Shown here: in pieces, positions 35,053-41,816 of the stretch
Layout: every line of letters begins with the position of its first letter
Numbering within the stretch: position 1 is the stretch's first letter
From: a virus
IMG/VR virus record: IMGVR_UViG_3300007735_000804
Location: 149,275-213,274 of that record
Direction: 5' to 3' (one strand)
Length of the DNA stretch: 64,000 nucleotides
Position numbers and translations under genes: made by a program
The notes under the pieces: generated by a model
The model's input: only the letters and a program-made list of their open reading frames with translations
Told to the model about the DNA's origin: nothing
Database searches by the model: none

Positions 35053-35641
35053 TGATTATTTCCCGTAAAATGCGTTTAAACTGGAATATGTCTGTATTTA
35101 GAAAAGGAGAATACTTTTTGATTTTTAAAGATACGGTCTCCCACACTGGGTCTAAAAGTTTCTTATCAAACTTATTCCCGAACAGGAATATTCTATCATA
35201 GATCACTAGGGTTTCTAGTGAAATTTTCCCACCCAGGAACTTTTTAAGGACGGGTGGATGACCTTTGGAACAGTTCAAGGCATCGTCTAATTTTGTCTCC
35301 GAGAACAATTCGCTGCTTTGTTCTTTGAACAAGTAAGTCAAACTCTGTTGGCGTCGCATCCACTCTTGGTAGGTTCTTTCTCCAGAATTGATAATCTCAC
35401 CAATCCATAAATTACCAGGTGTGTCTGCAGATACAAAGTTTGATACAAGAAAATCTACGACCTCTTTGTCATTATACTTGCGACTTGTTTTTTCGAACCA
35501 GTATTTATCGCGCCGTTTATTAAAAGACGTTAAACTGGCACGAGTCTTTGCACCGTATTTAAAGAAGTCGTATTTTGGGTTTGTGAAATGATTTTTGAGT
35601 GACAAATAATGTTGATAAGTTTCAAAGGGTGTCACAATCAT
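35045..35641 (-). CDS. gp59: Helicase loader gp59
   Basis: 198 residues (T4 gp59 is 217). The N-terminus MIVTPFETYQHYLSLKNHFTNPKYDFFKYG, the basic RDKYWFEKTSRKY segment and the later FLGGKISLETLVIYDRI are characteristic of gp59, which loads gp41 helicase on gp32-coated forks. The order gp33-gp59-(x)-gp32 in reading direction mirrors T4. ATGA overlap with gp33 upstream indicates coupling. Confidence 0.9.
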   Translation of the reverse strand: MIVTPFETYQHYLSLKNHFTNPKYDFFKYGAKTRASLTSFNKRRDKYWFEKTSRKYNDKEVVDFLVSNFVSADTPGNLWIGEIINSGERTYQEWMRRQQSLTYLFKEQSSELFSETKLDDALNCSKGHPPVLKKFLGGKISLETLVIYDRIFLFGNKFDKKLLDPVWETVSLKIKKYSPFLNTDIFQFKRILREIINE

Positions 35642-35898
35642 AGAGGCAGTTTTGCTTTCGAAGTTCGTTTCATAAAGTTAAGACGGGTTGCGTCCCACTT
35701 TAATCGCTCTTTCAACGGTTTTGAAATCAGTTTTGTAACTGATTCTACTTCAAGACTATTGATTTCGCAATAATGACAAATCGCATCAATATAATTCATA
35801 TTTTCTGCTGCCACAATATGTTCTATCTCCAAAGCAAACTTTGATGGAGTTAAAAACTTATTCTCGATGACCTGTTCTAATTCTTTATTTGGTTCCAT
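35638..35898 (-). CDS. gp33: Late transcription co-activator gp33
   Basis: 86 residues from the chosen ATG (MEPNKELEQVIENKFLTPSK). The stretch FALEIEHIVAAENMNYIDAICHYCEINSLEVESV follows T4 gp33 (FIIEKMVEEFGMSYLEATTAFLEENSIPE) closely. The C-terminal KRTSKAKLPL could be the short tail that binds the sliding clamp. gp33 bridges host RNA polymerase and the clamp for late transcription, fitting the late ATAAATA motifs in this window. I chose this start because it overlaps the exonuclease stop by only 14 nt; a GTG at 36003 would force a 119-nt overlap with unrelated N-terminal residues. Confidence 0.85.
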   Translation of the reverse strand: MEPNKELEQVIENKFLTPSKFALEIEHIVAAENMNYIDAICHYCEINSLEVESVTKLISKPLKERLKWDATRLNFMKRTSKAKLPL

Positions 35899-36565
35899 AT
35901 TCGTTAAGTTTATCTCCAACAAACTTTCTAATGTATTCTGTGAGAAGTTTGATGTATTTTGATTTGTCTCTTTCTTCATAAACGACGCATTCTCCATTTT
36001 CACAAGCCATGATGATTACAAGTTTTTTGACTGAAATACCAGTCAGTTCGTAGAGCATACAACCATATGCCATACATTGAACAAAATAATGTTCGATCCA
36101 CTCTCGTGGTTTAGGTTTTTTAGAAGTCTTAAAATCGATTATTGATAGTTCGCCATCAAACTCGGCAATACAATCTACGGTTCCAGCAATACCCAGTTGC
36201 TTACTATATAGGGATCCTTCAAGGGCGTAAATATTATTTATGCGTTTTAAATCCGTTTTCGCAATCTTAAAAAGAAAATCCGCCATCGGCGCAACAGGCG
36301 GAAGGTCTTGATTTTTAAGATGGTTTTCTGTAAGAGAATGAAAGTCTGTGCCGCGAGAAGTAGCCGCTTTAGTAACCTTTTGCGCCTCATCCTCACCAAC
36401 CTTTTTGCGCCAGTTATCGAAGATTTCACGATTAAAGTGACTCGTAACAGAGGTAATCGAAACTAGACGAAGAAGAACTTCTTCATCTGGAACTTTATAA
36501 TAACGAACACCATCGATTGTCTCACGCTCCAACTTTGGGAGTTCAATATCAATATGTTTGAACAT
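35885..36565 (-). CDS. PD-(D/E)XK exonuclease (MGME1/RecB-like)
   Basis: 226 residues. The nuclease core is visible: RGTDFH (71-76), GTVDCIAEF with Asp131, IIDFKTSKK with Asp144 and Lys146, and the following QCMAYG helix (163-168). This is the arrangement of the mitochondrial genome maintenance exonuclease-like family common in cyanophages, acting on single-stranded or flap DNA. It lies between PhoH (TAATG junction) and gp33 in the replication operon and probably takes part in recombination or degradation of host DNA. Confidence 0.87.
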   Translation of the reverse strand: MFKHIDIELPKLERETIDGVRYYKVPDEEVLLRLVSITSVTSHFNREIFDNWRKKVGEDEAQKVTKAATSRGTDFHSLTENHLKNQDLPPVAPMADFLFKIAKTDLKRINNIYALEGSLYSKQLGIAGTVDCIAEFDGELSIIDFKTSKKPKPREWIEHYFVQCMAYGCMLYELTGISVKKLVIIMACENGECVVYEERDKSKYIKLLTEYIRKFVGDKLNEYGTK

Positions 36566-37320
36566 TAAAAACCAGCATCCATTTTTGCCATAATATATTC
36601 TTTGACAAGTCCAGAACGAACAATGTCTTCGACTCCAAATTCAATTATATCAAAAGATGGCATTTTACGCAAGACTGTCATAAAATCGACAATACCATTG
36701 CGCTCATTTGTTTTCTGTAAGTCAGATTGTGAAGCATCACCACAGAAACAAATCTTGGTATTTTCACCCACACGAGTAATGATAGAGTCTAATTCATGGA
36801 AGTTTAGATTTTGAAATTCATCCACGATAATGATGGCATTATCAAGAGTTGTACCACGGAGGAATGAAGTGCTCCAGAACTTGATAGTCTCTTGTGACTT
36901 GAGGTTACCATAAAGCATCTCAAAGTCAGCGTCAGAAGGCATCTGGAACATATACTTCACCATATTCTTATAAGGAATCTGATAAATGTCTGCCTTGTCT
37001 TCATGAGAACCAGGCAGGAATCCAATCTCTCTTGTGGCAACTAATGAACGAACAAGATAAATTCTTTCATAAGGACTTCTTTCATCAAGAACATCTTTTA
37101 AAGCGTTATAAAGGGTAATGAAAGTTTTACCTGTTCCGGCACAACCATACGCGACAATGTGTTTACCTTCAGCATAAGAATCAAAAAGTTTTCTTTGATT
37201 ATCTGTAAGAGGATCAATATCGACCAAATAATCGGAACTTAATGGTTTTTTACGCTTCATTTGACGAGTAGTAAGACCAACCCCGATTGGTTGCTCTGCT
37301 CTTCTGTTTCTTCTTGCCAT
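36565..37320 (-). CDS. phoH: PhoH-like P-loop ATPase
   Basis: 251 residues. Walker A GCAGTGKT at 59-66, Walker B IIIVDEFQ at 163-170, and the sensor-like FCGDASQSDL follow the PhoH family order. PhoH is widespread in marine phages; an RNA-helicase or nucleotide-linked role is suspected, and its link to phosphate starvation is debated. No Pho box is visible upstream. It sits 1 nt downstream of the 82-aa small gene and overlaps the exonuclease start. Confidence 0.93.
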   Translation of the reverse strand: MARRNRRAEQPIGVGLTTRQMKRKKPLSSDYLVDIDPLTDNQRKLFDSYAEGKHIVAYGCAGTGKTFITLYNALKDVLDERSPYERIYLVRSLVATREIGFLPGSHEDKADIYQIPYKNMVKYMFQMPSDADFEMLYGNLKSQETIKFWSTSFLRGTTLDNAIIIVDEFQNLNFHELDSIITRVGENTKICFCGDASQSDLQKTNERNGIVDFMTVLRKMPSFDIIEFGVEDIVRSGLVKEYIMAKMDAGF

Positions 37321-37321
37321 A

Positions 37322-37570
37322 TTAGAGTTTCTTTACATTTGAACCTGGTGCTCTAGATGCCTTATCTAGGACATCATTCCATCCTGGATTTCGATTGATA
37401 AGTTTATTTCTCCACTCTCCCACTTCTCCAGGAGAAGGGCAAGTAGAAGGATCAGACCAATCGCGGATCCATTCTGGATTCTCATTTTTCCACTGATCCC
37501 AGTCGTGGATACTCATTTCCACTTCTTTCTGTTCACCAGTTTTTGTATTCACTACAGGATATGTTGCCAT
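37322..37570 (-). CDS. Conserved small protein upstream of phoH
   Basis: 82 residues. The N-terminus MATYPVVNTKTGEQKEVEMSIHDW is a short beta-hairpin pattern like that in FmdB-type phage proteins. The remainder (SPGEVGEWRNKLINRNPGWNDVLDKASRAPGS) recurs in my memory of cyanophage genes next to phoH. A late-type motif is 22 nt upstream. It is coupled to phoH by a 1-nt gap. Function unknown. Confidence 0.75.
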   Translation of the reverse strand: MATYPVVNTKTGEQKEVEMSIHDWDQWKNENPEWIRDWSDPSTCPSPGEVGEWRNKLINRNPGWNDVLDKASRAPGSNVKKL

Positions 37571-37591
37571 TGTTATAATTTCAAGATATTT

Positions 37592-37598
37592 TATTTAT
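37592..37598 (-). promoter_or_regulatory. Late-type promoter motif (ATAAATA)
   Basis: ATAAATA on the minus strand, 22 nt upstream of the ATG at 37570, at the very end of thyX. Confidence 0.5.
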
Positions 37599-38254
37599 CA
37601 GTAAATCCAACCCTCAAACTTCGTCCATTCAAGTGCCTCTGCAACTGAAGGAAACTGCTCAATAAAAACATTTTTACATGCAAGTGCGATATCCATATGT
37701 TCCTTTTGAGTTCCGTTTGCGGTGCGAAGATTAATGTAATGGATCCAACTGCGACAAGATCCGCTCATATAGATGCGTGTGGGCGTCGCCAAGGGCAGTA
37801 CAAACCTTGCACACTCTTTTGCTACACCATGAGTAAGAAGTTCTTTGTAGAGTTGCATAGAGTGTGTAAAATGCTCTTGAATCTTGCTCTGCAATTTGAG
37901 TTTCTCATATCCTGGAATATCATCAATCGAATTCTGACGATTCTTGGTATCTTGACGACGAAGATCGGGAACAGGAATATATTCGGAAATCAATGAAGTA
38001 TCAGCATAACGCTGGGAAAACTCTTGATAGGTGAATGAACGGTGACGCAGAATCTGTGCTGCAATGCCACGGTTCGTTTCGATCTCAAGAGTCATAAAAG
38101 ACTGCTCAAAAACAGACCAATGATTATGCTTAATGCAATAAGCAAGCAACTTGGCATAGTTTTCGTTCTCTTGATTAGCAGGGTTGCTAACTCTAGCAAC
38201 ATACGCCATTGTTTTTTCTGCATCGGGTGTCACGCTGATGAGTTTTACTGCCAT
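37598..38254 (-). CDS. thyX: Flavin-dependent thymidylate synthase ThyX
   Basis: 218 residues, full length for the family. The ThyX signature appears as RHR (70-72) through SQR (80-82) in ILRHRSFTYQEFSQRYAD, which binds FAD and dUMP; the C-terminal SGSCRSWIHYINLR helix is also present. ThyX makes dTMP from dUMP using methylene-tetrahydrofolate and FADH2, feeding phage DNA synthesis. Its ATG overlaps the preceding small gene by 10 nt, so it is part of the 38.6-36 kb leftward operon. Confidence 0.95.
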   Translation of the reverse strand: MAVKLISVTPDAEKTMAYVARVSNPANQENENYAKLLAYCIKHNHWSVFEQSFMTLEIETNRGIAAQILRHRSFTYQEFSQRYADTSLISEYIPVPDLRRQDTKNRQNSIDDIPGYEKLKLQSKIQEHFTHSMQLYKELLTHGVAKECARFVLPLATPTRIYMSGSCRSWIHYINLRTANGTQKEHMDIALACKNVFIEQFPSVAEALEWTKFEGWIY

Positions 38255-38418
38255 TTCTTTCCAAATCCTTTCGATGTTTTTGCTTCTAGTCCTGCAAGTT
38301 CTTCTTTTAGTGCTCGCAGTTGTTGTTTCATTTCTATAATTTTTTCTTCAGTATAAAGATGATCTTGCTTAACAAGTCTTTCAAGCAATTTTATCAATTT
38401 CCGTGCCCTATTAGTCAT
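38245..38418 (-). CDS. Small coiled-coil protein
   Basis: 57 residues: MTNRARKLIKLLERLVKQDH, then a charged helix KIIEMKQQLRALKEELAGLEAK. It is almost entirely predicted coiled coil. It overlaps thyX by 10 nt and the upstream small gene by 8 nt, so all three are likely translationally coupled. No function recognised. Confidence 0.75.
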   Translation of the reverse strand: MTNRARKLIKLLERLVKQDHLYTEEKIIEMKQQLRALKEELAGLEAKTSKGFGKKWQ

Positions 38419-38584
38419 CTAAATCAGAATCCTCAAAAATTTCGTCGTAATCTAGAATAGGTCTCTTTCTCACTTCTGGTTCTGTATATTTGTATGTAGA
38501 AGTGTCAGAATAAATTTCTGCTTTCAGAGAATCAACCAACAGTTCAAGATTACGAACAATCAGTTTTAGTTTGTCTTTGTCCAT
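38411..38584 (-). CDS. Small acidic protein
   Basis: 57 residues: MDKDKLKLIVRNLELLVDSL then a polar middle and an acidic tail (DYDEIFEDSDLDD). The first half is a probable helix. It overlaps the next small gene by 8 nt and lies just downstream of a terminator, so it begins the operon that includes thyX and perhaps phoH. Function unknown. Confidence 0.72.
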   Translation of the reverse strand: MDKDKLKLIVRNLELLVDSLKAEIYSDTSTYKYTEPEVRKRPILDYDEIFEDSDLDD

Positions 38585-38614
38585 AAGATACCATTCTCTT
38601 CGTCAATTTTATCA

Positions 38615-38642
38615 TAAAAAAAGGAGGGAATCAACCCTCCTA
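38615..38642 (-). terminator. Rho-independent terminator
   Basis: Minus strand stem GGAGGG/CCCTCC with a 6-nt TTGATT loop and a run of seven T. It closes the transcript of the 30-aa gene at 38647-38739. Confidence 0.8.
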
Positions 38643-38646
38643 AACA

Positions 38647-38739
38647 TCAAGCAATTTGTGGTTGCTTTGCCATATTCAGTTGTGCTTCACGAAGACGCTT
38701 TTCTTTCAGCAGTTTTTGTTTAATAAGAATCAGTACCAT
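38647..38739 (-). CDS. Possible 30-residue basic peptide
   Basis: MVLILIKQKLLKEKRLREAQ..., an amphipathic basic helix. A Shine-Dalgarno-like AAAGGAAC lies 9 nt before the ATG, a TATAAATT element lies about 25 nt upstream, and a clear terminator follows 5 nt after the stop, so it has its own transcription unit. The size makes coding status uncertain. Confidence 0.45.
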   Translation of the reverse strand: MVLILIKQKLLKEKRLREAQLNMAKQPQIA

Positions 38740-38760
38740 TAGTTTGTTCCTTTACGTTAT

Positions 38761-38771
38761 GATAATTTATA
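38761..38771 (-). promoter_or_regulatory. Late-like promoter element TATAAATT
   Basis: TATAAATTATC on the minus strand, about 22 nt upstream of the 30-residue ORF; one base off TATAAATA. It sits after a terminator at 38819-38848, supporting an independent small unit. Confidence 0.35.
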
Positions 38772-38818
38772 CAAGTTTTTTTGTATAATGTGATACAATT
38801 TTATAAAAATCTTAAGGG

Positions 38819-38848
38819 GCAAAAAAATTGCCGGGATTTTTTCCCAGC
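38819..38848 (-). terminator. Rho-independent terminator
   Basis: Minus strand stem GCTGGGA/TCCCGGC with an A-rich 5-nt loop, followed by a long T tract. It lies 10 nt after the stop of the 117-aa gene. Confidence 0.82.
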
Positions 38849-38858
38849 ATTCGGTAAA

Positions 38859-39212
38859 TTACTTTCGCTTTTTCTTTTCGGGTGACTTATAACCCCAGAG
38901 TTTTGGATTGACTCGTCCATATCCAAAGTCAATACTCTTTAGATTATCACGAAACTTATCCCAGTACATATCAAATAATTTAACTCTTCCACCACGGGTA
39001 AGGTCAAAGCAAATCTTATCATCAACGAAATATTTCACAATATAAGCATCATTCGGCGCTTCCTTGGTGCAAACATCAGCATATGAACCATTCTCAACCA
39101 AAATGTCACAACCATAACGTGACTTACAAGTTTCTTTTTCTGCGGATGTCCAATGGTCCATGTGTTTTTCTGTATTTTGCGTTTCTTCAACTACATTATG
39201 AACTTGGCTCAC
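38859..39212 (-). CDS. Unknown protein with cysteine pairs, last gene before terminator
   Basis: 117 residues from a GTG start that overlaps the upstream stop (GTGA) and has a strong Shine-Dalgarno GGGGAGGA 6 nt before it; an upstream TTG would lie in the previous gene without one. It contains scattered cysteines (CKSRYGC, DVCTKEAP) and a basic C-terminus (YKSPEKKKRK). No domain is recognised. It is followed by a clear terminator, so it ends the operon that includes the 203-aa gene. Confidence 0.72.
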   Translation of the reverse strand: MSQVHNVVEETQNTEKHMDHWTSAEKETCKSRYGCDILVENGSYADVCTKEAPNDAYIVKYFVDDKICFDLTRGGRVKLFDMYWDKFRDNLKSIDFGYGRVNPKLWGYKSPEKKKRK

Positions 39213-39820
39213 GAACGTCCTCCCCAATGAATATCTGGATATGCTTCCGCAACAATTTCTTTTGTAATTTTATACTTTTCACCAAGTTTTTTATCTTTTA
39301 CAAGACAAATAATTTCTGCTTCCAGAGGATGAAGACCTTGAAGAAGATTAATAAACATAGATTCTCTACGAATATTATTCAACCCATCATTACCACCTTT
39401 TACAAAGTGATAAAAATTTTTAAATTCTTTGCGAATTGTAGTATGCCCTTGTTTATCACTAGATCCCATAGAGAATGATCCAGTCTCATGCATTCTACGA
39501 ACTTCTTCTGTAATTTTTGTTGAAAGATTGCCATTATTCACCGTTTGATCATCAAATTCAGCATAAGGCACAGGACCTTGTGGCAGCATTGATATGATAG
39601 TCTCATCAAAGTTCCAAATAAAAATTGATTTGATTGATGAATCTTCGTATTTTTTCAAAACTTCAATTTTTTTTATATTGGATCTTTGACGGGAAACAAG
39701 ATCCAATACTTCAAAAATAAAAGGATTAGTTGGAAGATTATCAACAACTGGCGTAGATTCAGTTTGTTTTACTTGAAACGTTTTTGTTGTAGTTTTTTTC
39801 TTCTGTGTTGTTGTAGTCAT
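39209..39820 (-). CDS. Conserved T4-like phage protein (DUF6433-like)
   Basis: 203 residues from the ATG after a TTG that the same frame also offers. After a Thr/Lys-rich leader come the strings NPFIFEVLDLVSRQRSNIKKIEVLKKY and SIKSIFIWNFDETIISMLPQGPVPY, which I recall as a conserved family in T4-like phages (DUF6433). The C-terminal part (SMFINLLQGLHPLEAEIICLVKDKKL) is also conserved. Its role is not known to me. The stop overlaps the next start by 4 nt. Confidence 0.75.
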   Translation of the reverse strand: MTTTTQKKKTTTKTFQVKQTESTPVVDNLPTNPFIFEVLDLVSRQRSNIKKIEVLKKYEDSSIKSIFIWNFDETIISMLPQGPVPYAEFDDQTVNNGNLSTKITEEVRRMHETGSFSMGSSDKQGHTTIRKEFKNFYHFVKGGNDGLNNIRRESMFINLLQGLHPLEAEIICLVKDKKLGEKYKITKEIVAEAYPDIHWGGRS

Positions 39821-39855
39821 GAAACTCAAAATCTAGTGTCATTTATAATATTTAG

Positions 39856-40089
39856 TTAGTCTTCTTCATCTTCTTCTGGATCTTCATCTAAAAAATAATC
39901 AGGATTAAAACTAACTGCTAAAACTTCATCTGCAATTACATTGCCTTTATCATCAAAAAACTCTGGATGAAGTTTTGGTTTATCTTGATAATTCATCATA
40001 TATTCTCTGGCAACCCAACCAGTTATAAGTCCCACTACAAGAAACAATAAGGTTAGAAAGGAACCAAAAACTAAACTAACTGCTAACAT
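39856..40089 (-). CDS. Small single-pass membrane protein
   Basis: 77 residues. A hydrophobic segment covers residues 5-26 (SLVFGSFLTLLFLVVGLITGWV), followed by a hydrophilic domain with LHPEFFDDKGNVIADEVLAVSFNPDY and a strongly acidic tail (DEDPEEDEED). It likely sits in the host inner membrane with its tail in the cytoplasm. Its ATG overlaps the preceding ORF by 14 nt. Function unknown. Confidence 0.75.
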   Translation of the reverse strand: MLAVSLVFGSFLTLLFLVVGLITGWVAREYMMNYQDKPKLHPEFFDDKGNVIADEVLAVSFNPDYFLDEDPEEDEED

Positions 40090-40324
40090 TTCTTTTACCT
40101 CGGGAAACTACTTTTCTTTTCCTAGACTTAAAGGAAAACTCAAAATAGATAGTGACTTCCCGATTCAGAAAGCAAACTATCTTCTCAAAAATAATGTGAA
40201 ACGGTTGAGTTTGCTTTCTTTTTCCTCCATATAGTATTAATTCAACACCACGATTTATGTGGTCCAAATTATTTATGTCAAGACTTGATGATTTGTTGTT
40301 CTTTGAGGAATTTGATTGTGTCAA
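40076..40324 (-). CDS. Unknown basic protein with uncertain start
   Basis: Up to 82 residues from a TTG start; there is no ATG in the frame. The C-terminal part is basic (YFEFSFKSRKRKVVSRGKRN) and contains VELILYGGKRKQTQPFHIIFEKIVCFLNREV. It overlaps glutaredoxin by 47 nt at its front and the membrane protein start by 14 nt at its end. An ATAAATA motif at 40270-40276 falls inside the first third, so the true protein may be shorter. Probably real because of the coupled junction. Confidence 0.5.
   Translation of the reverse strand: MTQSNSSKNNKSSSLDINNLDHINRGVELILYGGKRKQTQPFHIIFEKIVCFLNREVTIYFEFSFKSRKRKVVSRGKRNVSS
40270..40276 (-). promoter_or_regulatory. Late-type promoter motif (ATAAATA)
   Basis: ATAAATA on the minus strand right at the end of the glutaredoxin gene; could promote the small membrane protein and downstream genes late. 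Confidence 0.4.
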
Positions 40325-40520
40325 CGGATCCTCCTAGTTTTTTATCATCACAAATAACTTGTGGAAATGTAGAACCTTCACCAAATTCAGCATAAAACTC
40401 TTCTCTGGTAAAATGTTCATTAAGATTATAAACCACAAAGTTATTTCCTGTCAACTCTAATACTTGTTTGACTTTATAGCAATATGGACAATCTTCTTTT
40501 GAGTAAACTGTAAAATTCAT
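40278..40520 (-). CDS. Glutaredoxin
   Basis: 80 residues starting MNFTVYSKEDCPYCYKVKQV. The active site CPYC is at residues 11-14, followed by the family's FPQV cis-proline region (STFPQVICDDKKLGGSVDT) and the GG.D glutathione-binding motif. It probably reduces phage or host ribonucleotide reductase or other disulfides. I chose the ATG because it begins the family's first strand; a TTG three codons earlier is also possible. Terminator upstream at 40553-40580 separates it from the DUF7936-like gene. Confidence 0.92.
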   Translation of the reverse strand: MNFTVYSKEDCPYCYKVKQVLELTGNNFVVYNLNEHFTREEFYAEFGEGSTFPQVICDDKKLGGSVDTIKFLKEQQIIKS

Positions 40521-40552
40521 AAGTAACAAAAGATTTATAGTAATTTATAATA

Positions 40553-40580
40553 GAAAAAAGGAGGGTATAAAACCCCCCCT
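40553..40580 (-). terminator. Rho-independent terminator
   Basis: Minus strand GGGGGG ... CCCTCC stem (one G-U) with an AT-rich loop and six T. It ends the transcript of the 41.8-40.7 kb genes before glutaredoxin. Confidence 0.75.
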
Positions 40581-40596
40581 ATTAACCACCAACTCA

Positions 40597-40654
40597 CCTC
40601 TTCACACCACCGAAGAGGGTCTTCACTCCCAAAGATACAAGGATTGTGAAGACC
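40597..40654. repeat. Two adjacent inverted repeats in the gap after the DUF7936-like gene
   Basis: First, CCTCTTC/GAAGAGG (40597-40603 and 40612-40618) with an 8-nt loop. Second, a perfect 9-bp GGTCTTCAC/GTGAAGACC (40618-40626 and 40646-40654) with a 19-nt loop. They share one base and precede a terminator, so this 90-nt gap may be a structured 3' region or small RNA. Confidence 0.6.
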
Positions 40655-40671
40655 TTGTTATTATAAAGGAT

Positions 40672-41130
40672 TTATGTCTGTGTGTCAACAAGTCTTTCCC
40701 ATTCAGTTCCTTCTTGAACAACTCCATCACCATCACCATCTCTAGCATTTGGGTTATATCCATCAGCAATCATTTCTTCTTGAGTTTGTTCTACTGGTGC
40801 AGGTTCTTCTACCGGAACCCAAGGAAGAGGTAATGGAGTAATTGGAGGATTATACTTGCTTGCAATTTCATTTGCAAGAATTGTTTGTAAATATCCAATA
40901 TCAAGACTAGATTCTAACCAACCTACTACAATTTCTTCTGTTAGAGTTGAATAGTCGGCAAATGCTTCTGGATTTGGTTCTGGTAGGGGATATGAATTAG
41001 AAATTGATGCAGAAACACCATTCTCATCTTGCCCCGTAAGACCCCAATGAATCACTTTAACTACGTTAGTCAAACCATTTTCTGAAGGAGCACAATCTAA
41101 TTGAGAAATATTCCAAGTATAAGTAGTCAT
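40672..41130 (-). CDS. Cyanophage DUF7936-like protein with DxDxDG calcium-type loop
   Basis: 152 residues. The N-terminus MTTYTWNISQLDCAPSENGLTNVV followed by VIHWGLTGQDENG is a conserved cyanophage pattern. A proline-rich linker (about 95-115) leads to a C-terminal GYNPNARDGDGDGVVQEGTEWER, whose DGDGDG resembles a calcium-binding dockerin/EF-hand loop. It is probably virion-associated, but this is uncertain. It is coupled at a 6-nt gap to the upstream oxygenase and followed by a structured gap and a terminator. Confidence 0.75.
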   Translation of the reverse strand: MTTYTWNISQLDCAPSENGLTNVVKVIHWGLTGQDENGVSASISNSYPLPEPNPEAFADYSTLTEEIVVGWLESSLDIGYLQTILANEIASKYNPPITPLPLPWVPVEEPAPVEQTQEEMIADGYNPNARDGDGDGVVQEGTEWERLVDTQT

Positions 41131-41136
41131 TCTTCT

Positions 41137-41787
41137 TTAGCAGACACCATATTTAGCTTTGAGATTGTTACATTGCGTCTCTAAACTTTCAAATCCTTTG
41201 ACCGTCATCCAAGTTACCATTGAATATCGGTTGCCTTTGGTGACTGGTTCAACACCGTGACGATAATACCTGTTAGAAGGAAAGCATACTAAAAGACCTG
41301 GTTCAGGACGAATACGAATATGAAGATCTGGAAATACAAAATCACCACCTTCAAATTCATTATTGAGATATAAAACCATCGACAAATCACGGTCTACGGT
41401 CTTTCTCCAGAGTTGTGTTTGATCTGGTGCCGTCCATATACCCTCACCATCAATATGAGGTTGGTAGTGTCCTCCTACTCCATAACAAAGCAGTTGTGGA
41501 ACTTCACTACTATCCACTTCAAATTGATAAAAAGGATTGATGACTTGCTTGACAATATGATGCATCAGTTCGTTGACCTGTGGAAAGACAGGTTCAATTG
41601 GTGCGATTTGAGTATCTCTTGTTTTCTTATCAGTAATCCATTCAGTTTGTCTAGTTTGATTTGATTTATCTGGATCAAATACTGAAAGATCTTCTGTCTT
41701 TGAAGTTTTCATATGATGAACCAAAGCATCAATACCTTCTTGATTGATGACTTTTGGTGCAATCAAAACTTTGGATAATAAATTCAT
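41137..41787 (-). CDS. 2-oxoglutarate/Fe(II)-dependent dioxygenase (prolyl 4-hydroxylase-like)
   Basis: 216 residues. His111-x-Asp113 (HYQPHIDGE), His177 (YYRHGVEP) and Arg187 (GNRYSMVTWM) give the complete metal and co-substrate set; EGGDFVFPDLHIRIRPEPG is the family's middle. Prolyl-4-hydroxylase-like enzymes act on Pro/Lys residues or glycoprotein targets. It follows the 735-aa Kelch-like fibre gene by 24 nt with its own late-type promoter, so a virion or host-surface substrate is plausible but unproven. Confidence 0.88.
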   Translation of the reverse strand: MNLLSKVLIAPKVINQEGIDALVHHMKTSKTEDLSVFDPDKSNQTRQTEWITDKKTRDTQIAPIEPVFPQVNELMHHIVKQVINPFYQFEVDSSEVPQLLCYGVGGHYQPHIDGEGIWTAPDQTQLWRKTVDRDLSMVLYLNNEFEGGDFVFPDLHIRIRPEPGLLVCFPSNRYYRHGVEPVTKGNRYSMVTWMTVKGFESLETQCNNLKAKYGVC

Positions 41788-41809
41788 TGAGTATGATGTA
41801 GTTGAAAGT

Positions 41810-41816
41810 ATTTATC
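41810..41816 (-). promoter_or_regulatory. Late-type promoter motif with duplicated leader
   Basis: ATAAATA on the minus strand, 23 nt upstream of the oxygenase ATG. The following leader ATAAATACTTTCAACTACAT is nearly identical to that at 49129-49135. Confidence 0.6.

Noticed and set aside
36002-36003. GTG start at 36003 for gp33
   Set aside because: It would overlap the exonuclease by 119 nt and add 35 residues with no similarity to gp33; the ATG at 35898 fits better.
40590-40672. Short reading frame ending in KTLFGGVKR in the structured gap
   Set aside because: No ATG and no clear alternative start with a ribosome-binding site; the sequence is better explained by the inverted repeats.
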